A DNA stretch of 64,000 nt from Epiperipatus broadwayi (lineage: Eukaryota; Onychophora; Udeonychophora; Euonychophora; Peripatidae): assembly GCA_028023455.1 (NCBI GenBank), contig JAQFVV010000113.1, forward strand, positions 436,001-500,000. Reading direction: 5' to 3'. The notes beneath the pieces are model-generated. The model was not told the origin of the DNA. It saw only the letters and a list, made by a program, of their open reading frames with translations, and did no database searches. The position numbers and the translations under genes are program-made. Below are positions 1 to 11,749 of this stretch, piece after piece (within the stretch, counting starts at the first letter, position 1; every line of letters begins with the position of its first letter).

Positions 1-299
1 ATTAAAAATCTGTGTTAATTTGGATTGAAATAATAATTAAACGGAAAACCTGGATCTGCAATGAGAAAAAGCTAATCAGAAAGGAAACAAGTATCAAACT
101 AAAACCTATAACTACAAAAAGGATTTAAAAGAAAGTTCATGAAAAAGAGCTATTGTCATGTATACACATTTACAATTATAAATATTATTTTGTAGGGAAA
201 AATCTTAATCAGAGATTGTTTTGCAGAAAACATGTTTTTCCTCATAATGTTAAGTTTGTGAAACTTCCCCATTTTAAAAAAAATGGAGAAGAAGATTTA

Positions 300-1250
300 A
301 GTTAATCTTAATTTTTTTTCTTTATTATGAAATGAATTTTTCACATTTGAATTTTTCAAAAAAAAAAAAAAAAACTCATTTAGATTAAATAATGTTAGTT
401 AATTAATAAGAATAGCATAAAGTAATATTACATTTGCTATAGAAAATCATATGTATTATATGAAATTATATGCTAACTTTGAATTTGTCATATCATTTTT
501 TTGAATTTTTAATTTTTTTATTTATTAAATAACTTCATTAAATAATTGTTTTAAAAAATAATAATTTTGGAAATTTTTTTGATCTGATATCTTTATTCCA
601 CTAATAATCAGCAGTGCATGCTACTGATTTTATCATAGAGTTGTGCTACAAAATTATTTAATGTAAAATAGATTAAGTTTATACATATGTATTTCTCTTG
701 TTCACAGTCACAATTCTTAGAATCCTTGCAACCCCAAACTAGTTTTGAGCATGATGTTTTTTTTACAATATGTAGATGCAGTTATACATGTGTGCGTGTA
801 GATATTCAGAAAATTCTTTGAATAGTACAAAGGTAAAAATAACTTTTAAAGTCCTCTCCTTTTCATTTATAGATTTAAAACTTGCTTTATTTATGGACAG
901 TAGACTCAAAGTACTAGATGTCCAAGAACATTAATCCCAGTATTTTTATATTTATTATGGTAGATATTTTAGTACTAATCTATATGTCTGCAGATGAAAT
1001 TTTGATTATTTTTTACAATATGCTGATGATTAGCCTCAGATTTTATTAGTTGTACCTCTTTTAGATCTAGTCACAAAGGTTGACTGTTAATTATTGATAA
1101 ATAATGTTTGTGATGTAGTCTTATAATTTATTGTAACATGTACCCATTTCAGATGCTTGATTTGAATCTTTAATCATTGATTATATATGTTCATGAGAAT
1201 GATGATTTTTAGTACCCCATTATACCTCATATTCATTCTGTTACAAATAG
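300..1250 (+). repeat. Ancient dispersed repeat, copy 1 (paired with 5870-6950)
   Basis: About 1 kb of AT-rich DNA resembles 5870-6950 in the same order and orientation. Shared anchors are a 'TCTCTTGTTCACAGTCAC' block (about 695-715 and 6291-6309), 'TTTAAAGTCC', and 'CTTTTAGATC(T/C)AGT'. Divergence is heavy and spacing varies, so this is an old duplication or two old copies of one unknown element. Around 725-745 the minus strand reads like the 3' half of a hammerhead (GCTC, AAAAC, TAGTT, TGGGG) without a 5' half. No reading frame is recognisable. The rest of 1-2200 is plain AT-rich DNA with no gene that I can support. Confidence 0.35.
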
Positions 1251-2159
1251 CATCCAAATGGTGATTCAATGATGATTGAGTTCTGGTAGCCAGTTTTTAC
1301 AAAATAAATATACAACTTGAAACTCAAATATAACCTGAGAAACAAAAATCTATTTTTATACAAAAATAATAATAATTACTGTGAAATATATTAAATGCTT
1401 AAATTACATTAAAGATCCAAAAAGAAAAGAAATATATGAAATATATTACATTAAGCATAATTAAATAATTGTATAAATATTTATAAAACTTCAATAAATT
1501 TAGTTAACAACTGGTTAATTAAAATAAATGGAAAATTATATAAGGTATTATATACAATGTTGTATATTGTATGTATTATTTATTCTGTATATTATGTTAT
1601 GTTGTAAATTATTTGAAGTTATATTAAATCTCTCTATAAAAAATATTCTATTTTTATTTTACTTCTATTATGGATCACTAGATGGTGATCTATCTGCAAT
1701 AATTGGTTAAAATTAAAATAGATACTTAATATAAAATCATTTGCCAAAAAGGCTTCTAATGTTTAATTATTTTAAATATATTTATACAGCTGTTGTATAT
1801 AATTTTTTTTATTCTTTATTACAATTTAATGTTATATACTTTCATCATGTGATTGTTTTCATTATTTATTTATCATTTAAATATTTATTACGAGAACTAA
1901 AAGAAAGAATGAATTTCTCTATTTTGATAAATAAAAATCGATCTGTTTAATAAATAACTGACAATAAAATAATTAGATTGATTTATTCTCACACCTCCTA
2001 CCATAGTTGTTTAAGGCATTCTTCTTAATATATAAAGTGAATTAAACTTGAAAGTCAGTATTTCCTTTTTATTGTATTGTCTGATGATTAATGGGAGTTT
2101 GTTTCATTTATTATAACATTTAGTATTTAAATGATCTATATAACATTATGCATATTCAT

Positions 2160-2345
2160 TTTGTGTTTTCATTATATATATATATGCATTAGAAAGAAAT
2201 CAAGTCATGTTACATGACATAATTTAACAAGCTTTGCAGAATATCTTCAACCCATATTCTAGCACCCACTGAGGAAGCCAGTAGCAGAAAACAGTCTGGG
2301 GTTAGAGATATTCTGCAAAGCTTGTTAAGAGCTTATTTGATATAT
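2160..2345 (-). mobile_element. Class 2 hammerhead fold-back element, short copy
   Basis: Inverted arms 'AACAAGCTTTGCAGAATATCT' (2225-2246) and its complement (2305-2326) enclose about 60 bases that contain a hammerhead-like core on the plus strand. Left of the arm is a tail containing a short palindromic 'CATGTTACATGACATAA'-type block also seen at 23000-23035 in the sister copy. Both ends abut (TA)n. No protein is encoded. The long outer arms extend ribozyme helix I, so the RNA would fold into one rod. The orientation is set by comparison with 22875-23040. Confidence 0.6.
2262..2302 (+). ncRNA. Hammerhead-like ribozyme motif (class 2, decayed)
   Basis: CTGAGGA starts at 2269. It is followed by a helix II region AGCCAGTAGCA, then GAAAA (consensus GAAAC), CA, GTC, and TGGGG. 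Helix I pairs CCCA with TGGG. The 5' core is intact because position 7 of the hammerhead may be any base. The GAAAC box has one change, which removes a helix III pair, so activity is doubtful. The type I layout (ends in helix I, very short helix III) is the one known from Penelope-like elements and retrozymes. Confidence 0.5.
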
Positions 2346-2513
2346 ATATATTAGTAAAAATCAGTCATATTTCACATGACCTATATAGCTTGTATTACCA
2401 ATATGTAATATATAAAGAGCCTGCTAATAGCTCTAAACAAGCTTATTTATTATATTTTTTATGATAAATGCTACAAGAGAAAATATCTGAAGCTATTATC
2501 TATGATGGCCCCC

Positions 2514-2557
2514 ATCCCCAGACCAGTTTTGAGCTATGACTCTCATCAGTGAGGAGC
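2514..2557 (-). ncRNA. Hammerhead-like ribozyme motif (class 2, left arm)
   Basis: On the minus strand: helix I strand CTCCTCA, then CTGATGA, GAGTCATAGCTC (helix II, GAG/CTC), AAAAC, TG, GTC, then TGGGGAT. Helix I gives six pairs, one of them U-G. The first G of the GAAAC box is A. That G sits in a CpG in the inferred ancestor (GCTC-GAAAC), so CpG decay explains the loss. The same change occurs in the other arm. Probably inactive now. Confidence 0.6.
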
Positions 2558-3019
2558 TAGGACCTTAGTTTCAAAATATTAACTCAAGCCAAGCATTTAT
2601 CTAATTCTTAAATATTAAGAAAAAGATCCAAATCTTCAGACACCTACATGTCTTCAAACTCAACTCTTTAACCAAAAAAACTATATGAGCCTGAACTTAA
2701 TTCAATGATCCCATATAATAGTAGGCTTAGCAATTTAATATAGCCAAAGCCCTAATAGCAAAATTATAATATTAGTAAAAATCAGTCATATTTCACATGA
2801 CCTATATAGCTTGTATTACCAATATGTAATATATAAAGAGCCTGCTAATAGCTCTTATATATATGGGATCACTGAATTAAATTCAGGCTCATATAGTTTC
2901 TTTGGTTAAAGAGCTGAGTTTGAAGACATGTAGGTGTCTGAAGATTTGGATCTTTTTCTTAATATTTAAGAATTAAATAAATGCTTAGCTTGAGTTAATA
3001 TTTTGAAATTAATGTCCTA

Positions 3020-3063
3020 GCTCCTCACTGATGAGAGCCATAGCTCAAAACTGGTCTGGAGAT
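3020..3063 (+). ncRNA. Hammerhead-like ribozyme motif (class 2, right arm)
   Basis: Plus strand: CTCCTCA, CTGATGA (3028-3034), GAGC-CATA-GCTC (perfect 4 bp helix II), AAAAC, TG, GTC, TGGAGAT. Everything fits the type I hammerhead except A in place of the first G of GAAAC and one mismatch in helix I. Restoring a CpG at that step would give a textbook core, so this is best read as a recently decayed ribozyme. Confidence 0.65.
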
Positions 3064-3239
3064 AGGGACCATCATAGATAATAGCTTCAGATATTTTCTC
3101 TTGTAGCATTTATCATAAAAAATAAAATAAATAAGCTTGTTTAGAGCTATTAGCAGGCTCTTTTTATATATATATAATGTTAAACAATTACAGTACTCAA
3201 TATATATATATATATATATAAGGTTCAAGATTACATTTC

Positions 3240-5860
3240 CTAAGTGGTTTCTACTACTAATAATTGATATTCTCTCTAGTCACAGTGTAACACAATAGAA
3301 TTTAGCAATAAAAGAGTTAACAACTTTATCTGCTCTGTGTATATATGTAGAGGATCATCTCAAACACTTTGGCTAGTGGATTACGTTTAAAATCAAAGGA
3401 GAAATATATTGCAAATTAGTTTTTAAATTCATTAAAACTTTTAGTTAACAAACAGAAACTTCTCTCATTTTTGAAATTTGTCAATAAATATTCAAATGGT
3501 AAACTATGCCAATGTTAGTAATTATAGTACTAAATATATTTATTATTTGAGTTAATTCTGCAAAGCTATTATTATTATTATTATTAATTGATATGTCCCC
3601 TAACCACAGCACAAGATAATAGATGTAGCAATACATATGTATATCAAAGTAGAGTTCATCGTCATCAAAAGGCACTCACAAATGTTAATAATCTTTTGAC
3701 TCTATGAGAAAAAAGATAAAAACTGTTTGAGATGTTGACTAATTAAGTCAATTTGTGAATCATAAATATATGTAAATATAAAATATATTGGTTCATTTTT
3801 CTGTTTGATATTTGTGGTGTTGTGTTTCAATTTTTCTTTAGAAAACTTTTCTTTCTGAAATGCTTTAATACCATGTAGCTTTTAGCTTTCCAATGTTTTT
3901 TATCCTCTGGTGAATCGTCCCAATGAATACAATCAACATTACATTTTTTAGGATTACTTTGAGATAGTTTAAATGGTATCTAACTTTCCCATGAAAACTA
4001 TGATCAATTTTACCATAAAATTCCTTTTGTAAAATGTTACATTGTTTATTTGTTTCACATATCTAATCCAATAAGATATGTTTTAACAATAGTGGACTCT
4101 ATAGCACCATATATAGCAAGTTGAAAAATATGTTGATAGGTCTTGTGATTTTGCCATTATATTTTAAATTTTTACAGAGCATCCTTAAATAAAACTTTTC
4201 TTATGTCTTTATGTCACATCAATAGGATATTTAAATTTTATTTCTATACAATAAATAAAATAACATCTCTATATAACCCAAATTATATTCTCTGTGAAAA
4301 AACATTTTATTTATAATTTGTTAAAAACCTCAGATGCATATTGAAGTCTGTGCTACATCTATACATCCAAATCCACTTTTCTAATTCTAAAATTATCAAA
4401 ATATTTAAAGTATCCACCATTTTTAAACTGATATTCATTCAAGTCAAAATATTTCTATTTAAAACTTCATATTTCTCATTAGGACATGTAGATTTTCATT
4501 TTTAAGATTAAAATAACTGTTTTGATTTCACTAATCTGGATATCTTTGTCCATATTTCAGTAGATAATATGAATAAATTATTAAAAGTTATCAATGATTG
4601 TATTTTAATTCAAAAGATGATCAAAATACTCTTTTTAGCCTTTGAAACTGTCACTGGAAATACAGAAGAGAGTACTACTTGTGAATTCAATAGGATTATG
4701 AAACTAATTTTTAAGTCCATATGCTGTATTCAATATATCAAAAAGATATGAAGTGAACATAATCAGAAAATGTCTGTAACTTCTTTGGAGTTTTAATTTA
4801 TTAATCATTTTTATACCTTCTTGGAAATCATTGAATTTCCTTAATTAAATCTTTGTATTTATTATGAAACTCCACATTTAATTTATTATTCTACCAAATT
4901 CTATGTTTATTTTTAATGAATTGATTAATAATAAAGTCATTGTTAGAAAAAAGTCACATTGAATCCAAGAATAGAAATACTTGTATCTACACCACACTTC
5001 TTAAGGGAGCTCCAAGTTTTTATAATATGACATAACAGGAAGTCCAAATTAGCAATTTTAGTGTCTAATAGGTTGAAAATTACCATGTAGATTAAATGAA
5101 CATCAATTTTTTCGGTGAATAGGAATTGAAATAAAATGTATTTTTAATGCAAATGTCATTTTACTTTTGTTCTGAATTAATTTATGATAAATCAACAAAT
5201 TTTTATTGCAGGTTCTTAAATATTTTGACTCTAGACTGAAATGTTGAAGGAAACAGTAGCTGTTATTCCTTGTTAAGCTGTTGAAGAAGTCAATAGCAAT
5301 AGTTGGTCCTGAATCAGTTGCGAAAAAATACTGAAGCATAAGTTCATCTGTAAAAAATATTTTCTAAAATGAATTTGAAGAAAACAAACTACATACTAAC
5401 TTTAGTTAGAAGCTAGGCATCATTCTAACCTCATCATGTAACCTGATCACTAAAGAAAATGTAGATTACCTCTAAGTTTTAGCCTGACCTGGAGATTGAT
5501 TAATTTTTAAAAATGGATAAATTCATTCTGGGTAGAAGCTTGAAAATATTCTATTGCAAAAATGGAGAAAATTTGACAGTGTAAATTACCCTGGAAATAT
5601 GTGTTAATAGAGAACTTCTATAAGCCTAAAAAGGATTATTAAACTCAACAATGGAAACCAACAGGAAAGAAACATAAAAATTGCAATTATTAAAGAACTC
5701 AAAAGAAGAACAAAACCATGGTAGAAAGATATTTTAATGTGCACATTATATTTTCCTTTATAGATAAATTTTTATATAAATAATAATTGATAATAATGAC
5801 CAATTTTCTTAATTAATATTTTCTATTAAAATGTTTTTTATTCATATGATTTTTCCTCCA
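3240..5860. other. AT-rich stretch without recognisable gene
   Basis: The open frames here are short and low in complexity. An (ATT)n microsatellite lies near 3570-3586. I see no splice-bounded exon, no tRNA and no transposon protein. Confidence 0.6.
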
Positions 5861-5869
5861 AAATTGCAA

Positions 5870-6950
5870 ATAGGGGTTTTATCTAATTTAAAATTTCATT
5901 ATCTCTGATTATGAAAAGATGTTTTTCAACTTTAGTTATTAAAAATAAAATAAAATAATGAATGCAAAATTTGATTAATTTAATGAATAAAAATCAACTG
6001 GTTAATCAGATTTACTATAGAAAATTATATATTTTTGATAAAAATATATTTAAGTTTGGATTATTATATTATCATGTCATTTTTAATTTTTTAAAATTAT
6101 TAATCAGTTAGTTTATTAAATAATTGTTTAAAGAATAGTTTTAATATCTTTATTTCTCCAGTTATCTGTGTTCTGTGGTTAATGTGTGTGACTTGAATTC
6201 ATAATAGCAAAGTGTTTTAGGATTTTTAAAATTATTCCAGTATAACTATTTAAATTTAAAACAGTGAAGTAAATCTATAAATGTATACTTTCTCTTGTTC
6301 ACAGTCACTTCCTAGGGCCTTGTGATCTTGAGCTAACTCTAGAGATCATTAATAGTTAAATACTTTATGTGTGTGGGCTTATGTTTGTGTTTGGACATCC
6401 TGTTTGGACATCCAGATAGTTCTCTGGATGGCACAAAGATATTACCTTTAAAGTCCATTTACTGTATTTTATTTTTTTTTGTTAGAGAAAATTTAGTTTA
6501 TAGTTGGCTTATATATTCATGGTACCATATGACCAGAGCATTGATGATGATCATGTATCAGTATTCCAGGATTATCTTTATTCATAGTAATAGATTAGCA
6601 CTCAGGTATATGCAACAAAATAATGATTATATGTCTTGCCTGATGTTTGGCAGTGGTTAAATAATTAGCTTGTTTATAATGTATAATAAACTTCTTTTAG
6701 ATCCAGTTATAGGGCATGACTATGGATTGATGAGTTAATTGTTCATGATTAATGCTGGATGATTTATAGTTTGTTATTATTGAGTATAGTCTCTATAACT
6801 ACTTGTATAGTTTTTTCTATGCTGATTCTCTGCTCTCATTCATTGTGTTCATTTCATATTATGTATTCAATGGGGATGATGATGGCATCCTACTTCCATG
6901 TGTTACATCTATATTCTATACTATTAAATTATTTTGAGGGTTTCTAAAAA
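5870..6950 (+). repeat. Ancient dispersed repeat, copy 2 (paired with 300-1250)
   Basis: This is the second copy of the repeat described at 300-1250, recognised by the same ordered anchors. It includes a small local duplication 'GTTTGGACATCC' near 6389-6412. The open frames at 6367-6660 and 6759-6947 are not conserved in the sister copy, so I treat them as chance. Confidence 0.35.
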
Positions 6951-7039
6951 ATTTAGGACTTAAACCCAAAATGTGGTTTCCATAATTATTCAATAACATT
7001 ATTTATGCAGAAACTATTCCAAACATTTGGCATACAATC

Positions 7040-8250
7040 ACAACTATAGTCTTTTTAAAATCAAGCAAAGCCAGCAATGGTCCTAAAAATATTATTCAAT
7101 ATTATTGCTGTTCTCTATAAGCTTATTAAAAAAATCCTGTTAGCAAAAATTTTATTAATTGTTGAGAATCAGCTTCCTCTAAAGTAGGTTCATTTTAGCC
7201 AAGAAGAAACTGTTGCAAACTAGTTTTATCTCTATCACCTTATGTTGAAAAAACCTTTCAAAATAAGTTAAAAATTGACACTACCTCTATTGATTTAACC
7301 TCAGCAAATGATTCTGTTTGGAAAAAAACATTTTTTTTAAAAAGTCTTTAAAATTCTTAAATGCAGGATAATCATTAATTTAGTTCACAAAATGGTCTCC
7401 GGTAGAAAAATTCAAGTGACATTAAATGATCATTGTTGTAGATATAAAATTTTACATAATGAACTACCACAAAGTCCAGTTCTTTCACCTATTCATCAGT
7501 GATCTTCCAAACACAGAAGGTAAATAATTTATCTTTGATAATGATATTACCTTGATTACTCAAAAGAGATCAGTTTTTCAATTAGAATGTAAACAATTTG
7601 AAAATGTTTTTCAGAGACTGAGGTTTTATTGGCAATCCAATAAAAATAATATATTCAATTTTTCATCTAAATAACAAAGGAACATTTTGTAAATGTAATA
7701 CAACCTTTAATAAGATGTACGAAATACAATCCTACCTTATGCTTTTTAGAAGTGACATTGGATCATAATTTAACTTACTTTTCTCATTTATCTATGGTTA
7801 CAACCTTTTGGAATTCTAGATGGCACTACTTAAGATTGTGATGCAATTACTTTATAGACACCTTGCTTAGAATTAGAATTTTCTGCTGATAGTTTCAGTT
7901 GTGGAACAATCCATTTCAATTAAGTACCATAGGGGAAAGTTCTGGGATTCAGGACTTTTCTAGTATAACATCAATTTGTGAAAATGACTCATAATATTTC
8001 TATCTTCTATTTACACTGGCTGCTATATATTTTCAGTAAAAGTTATTTATTTACAGACTCTTCTAAATGAGAATCCCTGAACGCTATCTCGGGTTGCTTA
8101 TGAGATAGTTACAATAAAAAAAGTTTGTTATTACCTGGAAAAAAATTACATTTTCTTTATCTGAACTTAAATTTAAATCAGGGGGATAAGACAAATGTAC
8201 TATCACTCTGCTTTTATTTTTAAGAATTAAAATAAAGATTGTAAAGTAAT
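7040..8250 (+). pseudogene. LINE reverse-transcriptase remnant (Jockey/CR1-like superfamily)
   Basis: A frameshifted and stop-ridden reverse transcriptase can be followed across the plus strand by switching frames. Near 7180 there is an 'ENQLPLK' plus 'VHFSQEET' stretch, matching the conserved region before motif A. At about 7285-7320 'IDLTSANDSVW' corresponds to motif A, usually of the form IDLTAAYDTVW. At 7455-7490 'ELPQSPVLSPI' corresponds to the LPQGSVLSPLLF motif. At 7498-7560 'SDLPNTEG' and 'FDNDITLITQ' correspond to the FADD catalytic block, with the first aspartate changed. A 'TLDHNLTYFSHL' stretch follows near 7760. The element is dead. Family assignment beyond non-LTR retrotransposon is inference. 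Confidence 0.7.
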
Positions 8251-8308
8251 ATATATCTCAACCAAATGTAAATGATCCACTTTTAATAATAAATATTTTT
8301 ATTTAAAA

Positions 8309-8710
8309 CAGGCAAAACTCTCCATACAGTATTGCCACTTTGCAAGTCAGAGTAATCAATGGATGCCAGAAGGCTTGTGCATAAAATTCCCATCTAGTGC
8401 CTACTCATCCAATGTCCCCAGACTAGTTTTTGGCTTGGGGCTGGTGGCTGCTGGAGGGTTGCATTAGATCTAAGATATAGGTGCAGTGCTCTTAGATTCA
8501 AGGCTCCTCACTGACAAAGGCCACAAGCCAGAAACTAGTCTGGGGATATTGGATGAGTAAGCACTAGATGGGGATTTTATGCACAAGCCTTCTGGCATCC
8601 ATTGATTATTCTGGCTTGCAGAATGGCAATACTGTATGGAGAGTTTTGCCTGTTTTAATAACAGTTATAAGCAAGCATAGGAAATGGTGATCATGTGACG
8701 TTTACTGCCT
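8309..8710 (+). mobile_element. Class 1 hammerhead fold-back retroposon (F1a)
   Basis: Inverted arms begin with 'GGCAAAACTCTCCATACAGTA' and return near 8625-8655. The 3' tail is 'AACAGTTATAAGCAAGCATAG' followed by 'GTGATCATGTGA'. Near-identical flanks of about 19 bp ('TAAATATTTTTATTT...') at 8290-8308 and 8711-8730 are the target-site duplication. That length fits target-primed retrotransposition rather than cut-and-paste. The arms carry ribozyme cores on both strands: 8502-8548 plus, and a badly decayed one at about 8412-8445 minus. There is no coding capacity. Confidence 0.75.
8502..8548 (+). ncRNA. Hammerhead-like ribozyme motif (class 1, decayed)
   Basis: GCTCCTCA, CTGACAA, helix II AGGC-CACA-AGCCA, GAAAC, TA, GTC, TGGGGATA. 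Helix I is six pairs. The catalytic G at the sixth base of CTGANGA has become A, which should abolish cleavage. Helix III is the palindrome ACTAGT. Confidence 0.6.
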
Positions 8711-9215
8711 TAAATATTTTTATTTCAAAACAAATAAACAAAACTTATTTCTGTAAAGCAAAATCTACTTATAATATATATTCTACAAAATATTAGTATG
8801 AAAAATAATGCTTTATAATTTACCAATAAATAAAGATTATTTAAATTGTTCTATTTATATCGTTTTTTTTTCTATATATTTTTTTCTTTTAAATTTTCCA
8901 TCCTAAATGCTACTGCTTGAGTTGGCTTGTTATTTATTATAAATCTTTCTTTAGAAAGTTAAGAGTTAATTTTAACACTTTTATAACTATACTTTATAGA
9001 AAAAAATAAACGCATTTTCTATAACAATAAGATTTATATGTTTAAATACACTTGTGTACATAAATGTAACCGTGCATATATCATATAGAACAAAATTTTT
9101 CTTTGTTTAAATTTATGCATATCGATATTTACATCGATAGATAGACCCTCACACATATTATAATGAGAATAAAAAGAGTTAACAAATTGACGGTAAAATG
9201 TATACAAGATACTAT
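8711..9215. other. AT-rich spacer
   Basis: No gene or repeat boundary is recognised here. The stretch is very rich in A and T, with a T-run near 8860-8890. Confidence 0.5.
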
Positions 9216-9220
9216 GAAAT

Positions 9221-10430
9221 ACACCTGGGTCTCTTTTTATGTGGACTTATTTAACATGATTTTGAAGTTACGCGATTCGTGTTTCACCGGAAATCGACCT
9301 CAGATAATGCGCTATTACTTTAAATAATAAATTTCGCGCACTTACGTTATATTGAAAGTAATAGCACATTATTGGAATTCTACTTTCATCTTAGTAATTT
9401 CAATATTTTCAGTGCTTTATTTATAATAGTAAGATTTTATGCAATAATGAAATTAAAATCATGATTTCCACATTTTATGTATACACACATTAAAATTTAC
9501 AAGATTATAATGTAAATTTGTTCAAACATTGTGCGTGTTAATTTTGCATTTTAAATCACATTCTGTTTTTGCTTTTTAAAAAAGAACGTAATCAATTATT
9601 AATCATTTAGTGTCTACAAGTTTATTTTTAAAAGGTCAGTAATAGCAGTGGGCACAATGAAAAATTAAAATCTGATTTTTAATTGTAATTAACAATTTAA
9701 AAATTACTTACGGGCGACTTGAAATTAACGTGATGTAAAACGAAATTTGATTTTTAAACGGAATTGAAAATTAAAGACAAAAATAAGAATTTAATTTTTA
9801 GTTATTAGTTTTAATTACATTTTTCCCAGCAGTGGTGAATAAATGTCTTTTTATTATCATAAGTCTAAGTTCATAAACAATTAATAAAATCATCGTCGTC
9901 ATCAACAGAAAACTATTAACACAATATGAGAGTGAACTTGGCGCTAGTTGTATTTCCTCTTGTGAGAATAATTGCTGAGATATTCTTGACTTCGTTTAAG
10001 GAGAAGCCAAATACATCACATCACATCACATGAGAATCTGATTTTTTACTAGTTTGCAAACGAACGTGTTTTGGGGCAAATAGCGATAATAATTAAAACG
10101 TATAAAAAAATATAAATTACTGTACTGTAAATTATGCATAAAAATATATTATTTTGAATAAAATTAACTGTCATAGTTAAAAAAAGTTTGTCTTGTATCA
10201 ATTTTTTTCAAATTTGAAATTTTTTATTAGTCATATTTTATTTCCTTATTTCTTTTTTTGCGTGAATTTTAAAGTAATTTTACATTGGTACTTTGCTTTT
10301 ATGCGAATTTTGAAAAATCACAGACTGCATCCCCCCTTTTTCAATGTAAGTTATGTCTATTTTTGCGCGATTTCGTTTGCGCGTGTTTTCTGAGGAACCT
10401 ATCTATCTCGTAAAACGAGACCCAGGTGTA
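9221..10430. mobile_element. Candidate TA-flanked TIR DNA transposon derivative
   Basis: The ends carry the inverted repeat 'ACACCTGGGTCTC' (9221-9233) and 'GAGACCCAGGTGT' (10418-10430), each preceded or followed by TA. That fits TA target duplication as in Tc1/mariner-type elements. Immediately inside both ends are 'GTTT' and CpG-containing blocks (for example ACGCGATT near 9271 and GCGCGTGTTTT near 10380). The interior is non-coding: no transposase motif was found. An internal inverted pair with 'GCTATTACTTT' and 'AAAGTAATAGC' lies at 9310-9368. CpGs are much more frequent than in neighbouring DNA, which argues for a young insertion or an unmethylated segment. Confidence 0.5.
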
Positions 10431-10728
10431 ACTACATATTGATTTGCAAAATATAGATATGACTTAGAATTAGTGCCATAATTATTAAACTCAGCATATT
10501 CTAAATACAACGTAGATAAATTGATTCTGATTTATATCGATGTTAAACATCTATAAACCTATACGCTTTAAATTTAAAGTCTTCAGGTTTACTAATAATT
10601 ATAAGTATGTATTTACCACTTAGAAGTTTAATAAACGTAAATGGGTAAAACAAACATATTTAAACATCAAAAAATATAAAGCATCACAAGTACAATACAT
10701 GACATCATATATTTCGCTTTCAAAAAAA

Positions 10729-10830
10729 GCGTTGCTGGTCGAGAGGTCAGTGACGGCTGCTTTACAAGAAGTTGTCCCAGGTTAGTGGGTTTGCTTCCCG
10801 GTTGATGCTATGGCTCATGGAAAAAAAGCA
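10729..10830 (+). mobile_element. tRNA-derived SINE, family S1
   Basis: An A-box-like 'TGGTCGAGAGG' (10736-10746) and a B-box-like 'GGTTTGCTTCC' (10788-10798) are spaced as in a tRNA. The sequence ends in 'GCTATGGCTCATGG' and an A run. Related copies are at 28351-28450 (plus, better preserved) and 29812-29905 (minus). RNA polymerase III transcription from the internal promoter is the expected mode for the family. The B box here has C-to-T decay. Confidence 0.75.
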
Positions 10831-11029
10831 TTGTTTCCGTAATAGCGTCATCTCAGATTTAATTTAAATGTTCATTATCTTAAAGCTTGATTTAAAAATT
10901 TTCCTGATAAGTACAGTTTTTAATTACTGCAAGCAAGTACTCAGCTAATATGGCAAACTATCGAAGGTCAGATCTGTGCCATTAATTCTTCAACCGTCTC
11001 TTATGAGGCTCCTCGTAGACATCTGACGT

Positions 11030-11745
11030 CACTCTAACTCTGCCAGTTCTTATGCTAAAAAATTCGTTTGATAGGTTTTGAATAGGTTTTTAAAAGTTCT
11101 GTAAGATGGTGCCCTCTTCCGATAAATTTTACAAGTAAAAAATAAAAAAAAACGCATTTAAACCTAAAAAAAGAAAGAACATTATTTGTGATTGGTTCTT
11201 AGCATGCTCTCAGCCGAAAAAGACATTCTGATTGGCTGGAAAGAACAAAGAAACCACCTGATCAAAGAAAATAAAGAAAAACGCTGAGATTTTCATTTCG
11301 AATGCAATTTTAATTGTTAAAAAAATATAATTTCAGAAATTAAACTAGTTTTTTAAAAAAAAAACTAAAAAAACAAAATTATTTTCGAAAAATATTGAAG
11401 ATTTTAGTAAAAATATTAAAGAAATATTTAAAAGAAATATTTACTTTTCTATAACGTAAAAGTCGACCTTTTTGTTTATATTATAGCTTTTATGTTGCCG
11501 AAATTGAATATTTTAGAATAAATAAATAGCAATTTATTTTTGAAAGAACTTTCGTTCTCTTCATAACCTGAAAAATTAGTAATATACTTTTTATAAATGT
11601 ATCTGAGTTGAATTTAATATTATAGGCGAATATGTTTTAACAATAGGCTTTGTCTTCAGTTTGTGAGTTGGCCAATTAAAAGATTTGATTTTTACCTCAT
11701 ACAACCAATAATATAATTAGCGGTTAAAAGGTTAAGAGTTTTCAT
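11030..11745 (-). repeat. CCAAT-rich dispersed repeat R5, copy 1
   Basis: About 700 bp matches 18690-19330 in inverted orientation. Shared anchors are 'GTAAGATG(G/C)TGCCC', 'TTTTACAAGTAAAAAAT', 'AAAAAGTATATTA(C/A)TAATTTTTCA', and 'CAACTCACAAACT'. Several ATTGG/CCAAT boxes cluster at both ends (11190, 11229, 11670, 11704). No coding frame is apparent. It may be a non-autonomous element of unknown class. Confidence 0.6.
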
Positions 11746-11749
11746 TAAA

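Larger units (their letters stand above)
2346..3180. mobile_element. Large inverted-repeat cluster of class 2 hammerhead elements
   Basis: Two arms of roughly 310 bp (about 2403-2720 and 2852-3165) are inverted copies of each other, running outward to 'AGAGCCTGCTAATAGCTCT'. An additional direct repeat of about 90 bp (2345-2436 and 2770-2861) containing 'CAGTCATATTTCACATGACC' precedes the first arm and the centre. Each arm carries a hammerhead-like core in opposite orientation. A (TA)n tract (3160-3220) closes the right side. It encodes no protein. Transcription would give a very long hairpin RNA. The arrangement suggests two elements inserted in opposite orientation, or one element duplicated by fold-back. 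Confidence 0.7.

Noticed and set aside
1528-1950. Two short hydrophobic plus-strand frames (60 and 69 codons)
   Set aside because: They are dominated by F, I, L, Y and K as expected from random AT-rich sequence, with no domain, splice support or conservation in related repeats.
6367-6947. Frames of 97 and 62 codons that look membrane-like
   Set aside because: They lie in an old dispersed repeat and are not open in its other copy at 300-1250.
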